A DNA stretch of 64,000 nucleotides from Pocillopora verrucosa (Eukaryota; Cnidaria; Anthozoa; Scleractinia; Pocilloporidae): positions 25,417,220-25,481,219 of the forward strand of contig NC_089314.1 in assembly GCF_036669915.1 (NCBI RefSeq). The letters run 5' to 3'. The notes under the pieces are model-generated. The model was not told the origin of the DNA, searched no databases, and saw only the letters and a program-made list of their open reading frames with translations. Both the position numbers and the translations under genes were made by a program. Within the stretch, counting starts at the first letter, position 1; every line of letters starts with the position of its first letter. Below are positions 1 to 10,257 of the stretch, one piece after another.

Positions 1-2
1 GC

Positions 3-232
3 TTAAAATACTAATAAACTGAGTGGGGTCAGGCCAGAGGAGAAGATATTTGGCTCTTGCCAATAATGTACTGGAAAATCTCTATTTTGAATGTACATGG
101 CACTCATGATAGCCTGTGCAGCAAAGATGAAAAACATAGAGGACAACATCACTGCATTTAGCTCAAATGTAATCACACTGAGCCAACTCTTTTTGATAAC
201 TGCCTCTCTTGCCATGTTTTCATTTGACTAGG
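3..232 (-). other. Possible membrane-protein exon at the left edge
   Basis: An open reading frame on the minus strand encodes about 74 residues after a possible CTAG acceptor. It includes a hydrophobic stretch (residues near SSMFFIFAAQAIMSAM) and the motif PVHYWQEP, and ends at a stop at position 3. The composition looks like a transmembrane segment followed by a short tail, but I do not recognise the family. It lies where TRAPPC8 intron sequence would be expected, so it may be an unrelated nested exon or a chance frame. Confidence 0.2.
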
Positions 233-294
233 GGTCATAAATTTTCCCAAATTTTTATCTTGCACAATTTTTTTCTGAAGGAAATTGTTTTTGC

Positions 295-431
295 GGTAAA
301 GTTTCCACACAGCCCCATACTATTGTATAACAAATCTGTTTTCCCAATGGCAATGTATTGTTTTGGTCATTGTTTTCTCTATTCAAGAACTGAATACATA
401 ATGTGGTACGGGGCTGTGCGGAAATTTTACC
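295..431. mobile_element. Short inverted-repeat element (MITE-like), family A
   Basis: Two 26-bp arms, 295-320 and 406-431, are inverted copies of each other with about three mismatches. Both contain the core CACAGCCCC. The interior is about 85 bp of AT-rich DNA without coding potential. Degenerate relatives lie at 10893-11034 and 44384-44517, which shows a dispersed family and not a local hairpin. No clear target duplication is visible because both flanks are T/A runs. Confidence 0.65.
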
Positions 432-820
432 AAAAAAAAACCCGAGATTCTTATCGGTTTTACTTGTTGTGCAGTTTTGTTTTAATTGACAGATCAAACA
501 GATGTTTAGTTCGTATTTAGTTGTACGTTTAACAAGCGATTTAATTACTCCATCAAATCACTCTCTAACCGTCAAAAAATTGTTGGTTAATCATAAAAAT
601 AAGAATATTTTTCTTGTTTCTGATCAATAGAACTTTTACAGTGTAACTCTCCATATTTAAATTGCTTCCGTCTACGCTACGTAAATGTACACCCTCCTAC
701 CACAATCCTGTGTAATCTAAACTGAAAAATTTGTAATAAAATCAATCTCAAACATTTGTAATAGTTAAGTCGAACGGTAATCTGATAAGGTAGAGCATAT
801 AATTATCCTTATTTTATTAC

Positions 821-977
821 CTTCACTTGTAAGATGGCAGAATGGACGGACCATTTCCACAAAACTCAAGTTGTTCTTCTGAGAGACTTTCTCGGCATCT
901 TCACTGCACATAACGGCAACCATAGGGCAAAAAGCGCTTTGTATAAACTCAAAAGCGCTTTGCGTGCACTGTGCCAT
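821..977 (-). CDS. TRAPPC8: TRAPPC8 first coding exon (partial gene)
   Basis: This is the amino-terminal exon of trafficking protein particle complex subunit 8, a subunit of the TRAPPIII tethering complex that acts in ER-Golgi traffic and autophagy. The exon encodes 52 residues starting MAQCTQSAFEF and continuing through AVMCSEDAEK, NNLSFVEMVRPF and HLTSE. The spacing matches the vertebrate TRAPPC8 start (MAQC, CSDEAE, LSF, PF, LTSE). The exon ends in phase 1 at a GTAAT donor, reading leftwards. The rest of the gene lies to the left and no second exon could be recognised between 1 and 764, so most of the gene is outside the window. The ATG is the first in frame and agrees with the family start. 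The family call is from remembered sequence similarity. Confidence 0.85.
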
Positions 978-3440
978 CGCCAGGAGAAGAATACTGAGCT
1001 TAAAAAATAAGTTCTTCTACTAAAATCTGGAATTTACTGCATTTTGAAGGAGTCTTCGAAAGGTTGAAACCATCAAGATGACCCGTCTTCCGTCCGCCAT
1101 GTTGATATTCAATACCACCATTGCGCACGTGCAAATTATCAAGCCCATACTGCATTGCAGGGCTGGTGGAGCTGATGATGGAGAACGTCAGGCGGAAATA
1201 ATTAAAACAGTAATCTAACTTGTACTCAACTGAAATATAGTAGTCTGCAATCAGGCTATTTAGCCAACATGGCCACTCTATTACCCCAAGATTGATGATT
1301 TCTTGCCAATGCTAACACCGTATATGACGTATATACTAACGAACGAGGCATCTGTGTTTTGGACTATTTAGCACTTTCTTGTGAATTTTTTGGGCGTTTT
1401 AGATGTTTTTTCTCCCGCAACTAATTAGACGCGAGTACAGAAGTAACTATTTTTTTTTTCCGGAAAGCTTGATTCATGAGCTATTGTTCAGCCGAGGAGA
1501 CCCTAAAATGATCTTGGAAAACACAATTACTTTCTGATTGAAACCGCGTGTTGTGATCGTACGTTTGCATCATGAAAAAAGTAGATAGAACGTTTCAAAA
1601 ATTTTCGGCTACAATCACGGTCTTATGGCAGAAAGGTGGGGAAGGGGTGGACAAAGGCGTGTAATTTTTCTCCTACCATGACCTACTCTCCTGTCTCCCG
1701 CCTTGCATCACACAACGCTGCTGTGTGCTGATTAAAGGTAAACAAATTTTTGCATCTTTGAATTTATCTTCCGCCTACAGCCTTTTCGCAGCCCTGTATT
1801 CTCGATTTCCAAGATTTCTGTCCTTATAACCCCTTCCTCAAGATACTGGTATACCTTGCGGTGCGTCGTTTCTCCTTATATGTATTGCCATACCCCGCCT
1901 GTCGAACAACTTGGAATGCTTGCCTCATGCACTTAAATCAAGGACTAAAGTGTTTACACAAAAAAAAAAATTTAAAAAAATGCTCCTAGCATTTTAATTT
2001 TCTCTTATTTCCGAGCTGAGCATCGAAAGCATAATTATCCGATTATTTGACACATTGCCAACATTGTGTTGGGTAGGTTATTTGACAAATTGTTCATTTG
2101 TTTACACTGAAACATCTCATTTCGTATTATGCAAATATTTGCTAATCACACTTTATCACGATGATTCTTATAAAACTCTGCTGTCAACCTAGATTGTGGG
2201 CAATAGTACTAAATTACTTTGTTTGCAGAAAGATAAAAAGGCAAAAAATCTTGATAACAGCTGCCTACATTGATATTCTCTGGCTAAAACTTAAATTATG
2301 CACTACATATTTCGACGGCCAAAACATTGACCATAGGCGATTGGTAGGTCGTCAAATGTAAATGAAAGGTTCCCATCACAACTTAACAAAGAGCCGAGAA
2401 AATGATCAATTGATACAAGTAGCTTACAAGTACGGTAGTTTCATCAACAAAGAACACTAAGTCCTCTTTTAAAAAATTTATGCTGAAAATTTAAAACGGG
2501 AAACAATGACACAATTATTTTAGTTGTGCTATGTTAATTTTTCAGCACCATTGACAGTAAGATGTGAAATATTTATAATTTTAAATAAATCTGCCAAAGA
2601 ACTATCACTGTTTTTAGGCAGCAATCATGTCAGACACTGGATGTTCAAGATTTTAATGAAACTAAAATTTCATTTGCTTCGCGGATAGCAGTTTTAGCCT
2701 GACCGAGATACCGCGGTACGGTATTGCAATTCTACTCTACTTAAAATGTAGCTCTAAATTCATCCTTTGAACAACAACATCAGGTGATCTGCCAAAAAGA
2801 TTAGCGATGATTTGCATACTGACAGATCTTTTTAGGGCGGAAATAAAAATATGAAGAGTGAAGTAGGCGATCCGCTAAGAAATGTCGATTGTGTATCGCC
2901 CATAACCCAAAAAGAATTCAAATCAGTTTTGTCTAAAAACTGAGGCTCATCGAATTTTCTTCCAAGAACTTCCCAAGAGTGTACACCTTAGTCTTAAGTA
3001 TGCTACCTTTTATTCTGACTTGGGTGTTTTGTAGTCGCGTATGTGGTTAAATAATTCATGTTATATCTTGGCCCATTTATGCAACAGACAGAAAAGTTTC
3101 TTTCTACTTGAGTGACAGTTCTTGAAAACAAAGAATGCACGCAAACGTCTTCAGCCTTTGCTCAAAATCTTTTCTGTCGCATCGACAGACGCAATATTGT
3201 TACTTATGATTATCTGCTGGTTTACATTTGGAACATGTATACCTGTTATTTTGGCTATGCGAACTGGCATCTACAACAGTCTTATTAATTAAACTTGACA
3301 AGATCTCTCGGGATTAATAAGGATTTTTCGCTATCATTTATTTGCGTTTCCAAAGATTGGTTCCAAATGACAGATGTGCGCGTTACACAGGTGAAATTTA
3401 TGCATATTCCTAACACTTTTCGTTGGCAGGAAACCTTTTG
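978..3440. other. Intergenic region between TRAPPC8 and the calmodulin-like gene
   Basis: The part next to 977 must hold the TRAPPC8 promoter, since its first coding exon reads leftwards from there, but no TATA box stands out. The remainder is AT-rich with no convincing reading frame. Small frames such as 2161-2361 have no recognisable content. Nothing else is supported. Confidence 0.5.
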
Positions 3441-3458
3441 TTCGCACGCATAATTTGT

Positions 3459-3466
3459 TATAAAAT
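3459..3466 (+). promoter_or_regulatory. TATA box of the calmodulin-like gene
   Basis: TATAAAAT lies about 135 bp upstream of the ATG at 3601, followed by a GC-richer stretch that would hold the start site about 30 bp downstream. It is the only strong TATA match in the immediate 5' region. Confidence 0.5.
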
Positions 3467-3600
3467 ACCCAGCTAGGCCGAGATTATTTATTCGGGGCTG
3501 TCTTTTACTGCGGAGTGCATCAAAATCGAAGCAAAGAATATCCGATCAATTTCCTACCCATCTCCTTTCATCAAGAACAGGTTTACACTCTCCTGTCAAA

Positions 3601-6600
3601 ATGGTAAGTCGCCTTAAAGGAAAGAAATTGTATAGATAGATGTCATTTTTTAAATGTACGCTATTTATGCTTCCTATAAATCTACTAACTCCGGATCCAG
3701 GCTAAGTTCACCATCGGCGGCCTCGATGATGTTCCACTCACTTACGTTCAAGTTTAAAATATAATACCGCTGCGTCTTCGCTTGTTTGCGCTTCATACAG
3801 CAGTCGCTGATTACATGAAACAAAAAGACAAGGATAAGAAAACGAATATTCGCAGTATGTCATCGTGAAATTGAAAACACTCAATAATATAACTTCATCT
3901 GTGGCTATTAGGCATCGCTGATGCTCGCTCGAGTGGGAGTGTCTGTTTCAAATCGTCTAGTTGTGGGAAAACCACCAACAAACATCCAAAAAATATTTCA
4001 AGTTCAAAATCGTGATCGCGACTACAGCGCGCTGAATTAAATCGTAGTTATACCTATTAAATGTCTTGGAAACTGGCAAATTTTGCATTAGGGAGCGGTG
4101 TAAGATATGTTACTTCTTAAATTTTAGATCACGCCCACTTCGTTTACCTTGTATGATTTTATCGGTGGATTGAGTCTATACAACGAAAAAACAAACCCGT
4201 CTTGACATATGAATCAAAGAGACCGTCCATAATACCTGTATCCTTTTCCATAATTCATTGTTAAAAACAGAAAGCGTAAGAGATGGCGGCCATGTATTTA
4301 TCGCCAAAATTGTCCGAAAATTGTATCACACAATTGGCTTTACATCTTCAGTTGGTATTGAAGCATGACGAATTAGGCTAGAAACCCATAAAACATAATT
4401 TTCAAAGTAAATTTACCCCAGAATAATCTAGTGTTTTAACTTAAAAGAGGCTTAATTTTTTTAATTTCAAATTTTTAAAATACTGGCGGACGCGGAAGTC
4501 CATTTCCGGTGATTCGCGCTGTTTTGGGCTCCACAGCATTTTCATCGAGCCGAGATGAAAAGGAATTAAAAAAAACATGGAAAACATATTTCGCTATACC
4601 CTTGGTTAATAATTAAAGTTGGTGACCATATTGTATTTCCCGCAGGCCCGGGGAAACAAATTAAATCTTCTTCATTATCACTCGTTTTTCAGCGCCTTGC
4701 CTTTTTTTAAGTAAATCATTAAAAATATTCAAAACCAATACACAGAAAAAGATTTTCAGACTTCAAGTTAAAATGTCGTTCTTAGGGCATAAAAAAAGTT
4801 TCAAGGTCATAACAAAACACTTTTCACTTGAGAAAACCTGGCGAAACATTTTCTAAAATATATTTTCATCTCTTAATAACAAAGTAGTTGAATTCAAATG
4901 CGACAAAAAGGCCTAGGTGGTCTTGAAAGGACGCAGGTTGAGTCATCAAACTAAACAAATACATATTTTGATACCTTAATTCAGCTTTATTCAGGCTCAC
5001 AGCGGAGACGGAACAAAATACAAATGGCTTTCTCGAACGAAACGCGAAGAATTCATTTAACGATGCAATATCAAGGCACTGGTGGAGTCATTTCCATCAA
5101 ACAGATCAATTACCAGCTGCTGTGTCTAAATTGTTCCAGAATGAAGTAGCTAAAGTTGTTGAAAACCTTTTAATATTGTAGTACCCCCAATAGCAGGTGG
5201 TCGGATTCTCTATAATTAATAGCCGCTTTAGTGAGAGAGATTCTCTGAAAAAACATGTGAAAGTGAAAAACTGAAATCTGCTTCTTTTAAATGACAGGCT
5301 CAACGATTGACTGAAGCCCAGCGTGAAGGTAAGAGTTGCAGAAATGTAATAATAAGGAAAAGAGAGATTTAGAATCACTCACAATTTACAATTTAGAGCC
5401 CGCGGTTAGTCAGTGGAGAAGCCTGAGAGATGCTCTACCCGGCATTCTTTTAGCTTAAGGGCTTATCTATGGTGACCCTAACGCCTACGCCACTATTACA
5501 TTTATTCCCGAAAAATATTTGTAAACTGTAACAACAAAGGTGCGGTTAAAAGCTTTAAGTAGGCCCAAACCTCAACTCAACCCAGGATTAGTGTTTTTAT
5601 GTCCTTCCTATTAGTCTACAATACACTCTTTTCCACAACCTATATCTCCTAGCTAATTTCGTGATATTCATTAGCCTTTCTTTCTTTCAAGAAATAGAGG
5701 CAGCTTTCAAGCTGTTCGACAAAAACAATGACGGGCATATCTCGGTGGAAGAGTTAGGCGAAGCCATGAAGCAAGCTGGACAGGAGATGTCAGTCGAGGA
5801 AATTAAAGACATGATCAAAGCAGTGGATCGCAATGGTACAAAAACTACTCTCTTCCTAGTTTTTAAAAGGAAGAAGGAAGAAACGTGTATAAATGTCTAA
5901 AACCTGGGATAAAACAAGTGTGCTATTCGAGAATATTACGATCTCAGTTGTAATCTGAATCCTAAACTTTTTTTGAGGCAAATGTTAAAGTCGGATGGCA
6001 AGTTGTTAGGGAAGCCTGATGAAATACTGAGGGTAATCTTACGATGGACTAGCATCCAGGGGGGAGTAGTAACACTCCTAGTCGCTTCATGCCAAGGAAA
6101 CCGGGATAAGCTCCGATTGGGTGGGCTAAGCTTGAACACAGACTTTGCCTTTGACCGCGGTATGATCTGATTTGTAATGTTCTTATCTTTGTTTTCTATT
6201 TCTCCTTTAGGCAATGGTAAAGTAGAATATAGTGAGTTTGAGGACATGATGGCCAGCCAAATTGGAGAACCGATGACTGGTGACGACCTCAAGTATTACT
6301 TCAAGAAGTTTGACACAAATGGAGATGGCTTCATAACAAGTGACGAGCTGGGACTGGTGATGAAAACGTTTGGCGGCAAAACCTACTCAAAGAAAGAAAT
6401 CGATGACATGATCAAGGAGGCTGATACGGATAGCGATGGAAAAGTCAGTTATGCAGGTACTTCTTGAATGAGAGCGGGACTTGGGCCGAACTTTTAGTCA
6501 ACCCCTTTCCCAGGTCTCTACCTTTTCTATTACTTCCCGCGCTTTTAAAGCAATTTTTTAACATAATCTTGAATTTAAACTAGGATTCCTCGTTCTTGCT

Positions 6601-7052
6601 GTACCCCACCCCATGGTTGGTCCATGAGACTATCGCCAGCCACCTGAACAATATGATATAACACTGAAAAACATCGTGACTTCGTCTCATCCTTTTTCTC
6701 GCGTTTCAGCCAGTTTCCTAGTTTTTACCTGCGTCTCTCAGGGTATCATTCTTCATTCGATTGGCCGTTTTGATTGCTTTGGTGTTGGAATTACCAAACT
6801 CAGTCGAAACACACCCTGGAGGATTCAAGTGATCTTTCCCTTTCGTTATCAAATGCCGCTCTAGCATTAGCAGTGTACATCACCGACGCTTATTATCTTT
6901 TGTTTCGCGGAAAACTTGTAAACTAAATTTACGACTTAGCGTTTCGTCCATGTGAAATAACCTGATCTATCTATTCTGTCTATGCTAAAAACGATCTTTC
7001 TTTTTTTTGACACGCAGAATTTGTTGTCATGGTTACACAGAAAGGGCAATGA
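3601..7052 (+). CDS. Calmodulin-like protein, four EF hands
   Basis: Joined coding exons are 3601-3603, 5298-5328, 5692-5835, 6211-6456 and 7018-7052. They total 459 bases and give 152 residues. The first intron directly follows the ATG, a gene structure typical of animal calmodulins. All four calcium loops are intact: DKNNDGHISVEE, DRNGNGKVEYSE, DTNGDGFITSDE and DTDSDGKVSYAE, each with acidic or Asn ligands at positions 1, 3 and 5 and Glu at 12. The protein begins MAQRLTEAQREEIEAAFKLF and ends FVVMVTQKGQ. It is three residues longer than calmodulin and clearly diverged, for example in the linker MASQIGEPMTGDD. It is therefore a calmodulin-like calcium sensor and probably not the canonical calmodulin. 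All introns are GT-AG and phases close exactly. Targets cannot be inferred. Confidence 0.9.
3701..3757 (+). other. Candidate alternative (poison) exon in calmodulin-like intron 1
   Basis: A CCAG acceptor at 3697-3700 is followed by sequence in the same phase as the normal second exon (both begin GCT). Joined to the ATG it reads MAKFTIGGLDDVPLTYVQV and then stops at 3755-3757. The stretch is richer in G and C than its surroundings. It could be a terminal alternative exon, a poison exon that lowers expression, or chance. Confidence 0.3.
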
Positions 7053-7666
7053 TGCAAAGTAATGACAATGGAAGTGGTTCGCTTTACTTTAAGTGGTGGG
7101 CTTCAAGAGGATTGCCTTTGTCACACTGCTGTTTAACAGATTCACGTTTCTTGAGCTGGCACAAGTAGTGTGGTATACTAAACGAACGACAGGGAATTTG
7201 TGTGTTCTGTCGATAGAGACTGAACTCTAGAAGCATAAGAATATGTGTAGCTATATTTACTAGGTGATACTGAGGGATTAAACTTTTGTCTTTCTCCAAA
7301 ACGTTTCTGTTTTTTAAACTATTTTCGACCCTCAACTTAATATGTACCTATTGACTGAGTGGGAGAGCCGGTTCTGGAAACCTCCGTTTTTTTCGGGGAC
7401 CGAAAACTCTACGGAAATAGCGGATGTGATTTCATATCCATCTGCCTTAGTGCACAAGGGATTTCCTCCGTCCAGGTCAAGGGATCACATTTTATGTGTT
7501 TTGCCGAAAGCCTCTTCTCGACACGATCTCAACAGGACCAACTTCCTGTCTCGGCTAACAGACTCCGATTGTGGAGGGCTAGGCTCCAACAGATCTGACC
7601 ACGTGCCTTTTGACAAATGATGATAACTTGATAACACATGCCATATTATCCCCTGTTCTAAAATTC

Positions 7667-10169
7667 TCATCTTTTGTCCTTTTTCTCCCTTAAATCATCT
7701 TTCCTTCTATCACCGTCATTGTGTTTTGATAACTTCCGGTGTTTATGTCGATGTTTTTTGCTCTCTTTCCGTTTATGTTTCACCTTGGATTTTTTAAGTC
7801 TTTTTTTTCTGTCTTCATCACCAGAACCTTTGCTGCTTTTCTCTGAATCACTCTCGCTTGTTGTTGACTCTTCAAGTAAGGCCTTGAGCTGTTGTATTCT
7901 GAAAATATTAAGATTACCAACTGAAGCTGCGATATGTTCCTTGACTGATTTGGTAAGATGAAGTGGCATCACCTGATACAGTGACATATTCTGATGTGAT
8001 ATTGTAAAGTGACACTGCAAGTCATGAAATGTTGTAAAATTCAATATGCAGAGCACCTCTCTCCACCAGGAAAACTTTCAGGGAAACCAGACAAAATGGT
8101 TGTGGGTTACATATATGTACATTTAGCATCACATCAAGCAGAGTGACCACAGTTCTGAACTGCGTCATTCTGTAGTAATATGGATAAACTTCACCAGTGA
8201 GTGTAAACAAGGTCAAAAACAATATCCCACCTGCTTTCCTTTTCTGCTCTCTTTTTATCTTGAATGAACTCATGCATTGGGTCTTCATGTGCCTGATTTG
8301 TATATCAAAAATATTTTTACATTAGGGTGCACAAAATGTACATGTTTAACAGATATTGAAAAGTCATTCAAAATTTAATTCAAAACTTAACAACGAAATA
8401 AAATTTGTGCCTGCATTTCTTTTTGTTTACAACTGTATATTGTGAAGCTATTCCCTTGTTTCACTATCTTTCAAAGAATAGAAAGTTAGTTGTGTAACCA
8501 ATCAGATTGCATCACTTATAGTGAACCCTAATAGATACTTTTATTTAATTAATATTAAGTAGTTTGTAGTTTGTTACTTTCACTAAAAGTACCTCTTATA
8601 ATATTTGGTCTGTAGTTAAGTCAACAAGATCTCACCATTCGAAACTTTTCACTGTTTTTGTTGCCACTGATAAACAAGGGACACTCCCTATCACCTGTCC
8701 TGTGGCCATAGGCTTTACATCGCCAACCTAAAGAAGAGATCATTTAAAGTTTTAAACCCAAGTAAGTGAGTCTGGAGTTTATCCAGGTTTCTGAAGTGAC
8801 TTGGACTTTGTATTTCTACTCCTGTGGATAGGATGCTAGTTCACTGCAGGTTACCCCCATCCCCTCAGCATTTGCCAGGTTCCTTTGACAATTTGTTGGT
8901 ACCCATTTACTCTCTAGGGTGGAGAGAGGCACTGTGAAAGTCAAGTTTCTTGCTGGAAAATACAACATAATGACCCTACAGCACCTCTAGACCTTGAGCC
9001 CAGCTCACTGACTGTTAAGCCACTTCTTCTCCCACAAAAGCCAAATGAAATGAAAAAAAGACTTCCAAATTTTGCCTGATTTACGCACTACATGCTGTAC
9101 CTGTTTTGGTCACACAGCCATTAGCAACAAAGGAGAGCAGGGTAAGAAAGCAAATGAAGGGCTTACACTTCCCTCACACTTCTCCCACAAAGGAGAAGTG
9201 TGAGGGATACTCTATAACACCCTTCATGAGAAGAAAACTCTTGTAATGTACACTCAAGAAGATCCAGTTTCCAATATAACTCACACTTCATAACTTTGAC
9301 CTCCTTTCCAAGTGGCATCCATAGGCCTTTAGTGGGGGCATGGGAAAGAAAATCTCTTGCACTCTGGTTTTCAGGTAAATCAGGTATACATTCTTCTGGA
9401 AGCTCTTCTTTCTCCTAGTTGAAAAGGAGCCATCAAAATCATCATGAATTTGCATTCCCAACTTACCATACAGAGACAGCAAAGGTTAACTTTTGTTAGG
9501 GTATTACTGGCAACACATACTATAGATACTTAGTCAAGTGAGCTATTCATTGTCATGGTCGTAAAAATCGGTTGGTGCGGTAATGTTGCAACATGGTTGC
9601 TGGCAGGTCTGTGCTTTTCTGCCAAGTTACTCTTCTGCAATATGGAAGCCCACGTAGAACATTCTCAAAAACTGTAAAGGACATTTCTAAAATTTCGCAA
9701 AAGGGAAACTCTGGAATAAACATAATAGGTGCAGAAATTTTACTTTCAAATCTCTCCAAAATGAGTGTTTAATTACGGAGCAACTTAACTTCCAGCGCAA
9801 GACAATTTACAAACAAAATGTTAGATACCAGTCTCTTACCTTTATGATCCCTGGGGGTGGCTGTTCATAGCTAAAAAGGCAAGCACAGTCATGATAACAC
9901 GCAAATATAAATTCCATTGGAACTGAATGTATTTCAACCTTCGCAGATGCCACAAATTCAAAATTTGCTAGCCTAACAATCTCATGGTCAAAATATTCCT
10001 TCCCGACGCTAAAAATAGTTTGAGAGAATTTTTACCCTTACAATGTTTCATAATGTTTAGCCAGTTCTATTTCTTGATTTTCACTACGTTTCCTCTTCTT
10101 TCTTTCCTCCTTTCTTTCGCCTTTTCCTCTTTTTCTATCTGTTTTCTTGTCTGACGACCTGTCCGCCAT
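7667..10169 (-). CDS. RP9: RP9 (retinitis pigmentosa 9 / PAP-1 homologue)
   Basis: Coding exons in transcript order are 10169-10042, 9870-9840, 9414-9285, 8727-8636, 8292-8231 and 7898-7667. They total 675 bases and give 224 residues. RP9 is a nuclear protein known in mammals as a PIM1 kinase and splicing-factor associated protein. Diagnostic stretches are PPPGIIKEKEELPEECIPDL, ARDFLSHAPTKGLWMPLGKE, VKVMKCWRCKAYGHRTGDRE and AHEDPMHEFIQDKKRAEK. They include a CCHC-like CWRCKAYGHRTGDREC knuckle. The carboxyl end is a Ser/Glu stretch followed by a Lys/Arg/His-rich tail (about residues 175-224), as in the family. The amino end is also highly basic. Every junction has GT-AG signals and phases close. 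The ATG is the first in frame. The gene is head to head with NDUFS6. Confidence 0.93.
8812..9035 (+). repeat. SINE-like dispersed repeat, copy 1 (RP9 intron)
   Basis: This stretch shares an ordered series of motifs with 13830-14040: GGATGCTRGTYCA, TGCAGGTTACYCCC, CAGCATTT, CAGGTT, and then a GTGGRGMRAGGC-like block. It has no coding potential and sits in an RP9 intron. A shorter degenerate relative is at 15380-15530. The class is uncertain; a SINE or a non-autonomous element would both fit. Confidence 0.45.
9171..9206. repeat. Perfect 15-bp hairpin in an RP9 intron
   Basis: The arms 9171-9185 and 9192-9206 are exact inverted copies (CCCTCACACTTCTCC and its complement) around a 6-base CACAAA loop. 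It lies in the intron between the third and fourth RP9 coding exons. Confidence 0.8.
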
Positions 10170-10257
10170 GTTGTTGTTGAGTGCAGAGGTAGACCGCTGA
10201 CTCATACCTAAGTAGATTTATACGTGCGAACAGCATTGTGGGATACCTAAAGTCAAG
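10170..10257. promoter_or_regulatory. Bidirectional promoter between RP9 and NDUFS6
   Basis: Only 88 bp separate the two divergent ATGs. No TATA box is visible, which is usual for housekeeping bidirectional promoters. Both 5' leaders must be very short or the start sites must overlap. Confidence 0.6.

Noticed and set aside
1-764. Second TRAPPC8 exon
   Set aside because: No stretch encoding the expected HMRDP-type continuation could be found in frame on the minus strand.
7342-7620. Frames between the calmodulin-like gene and RP9
   Set aside because: Two overlapping plus-strand frames and an opposite one are open together, which points to composition rather than coding. No motif was recognised.
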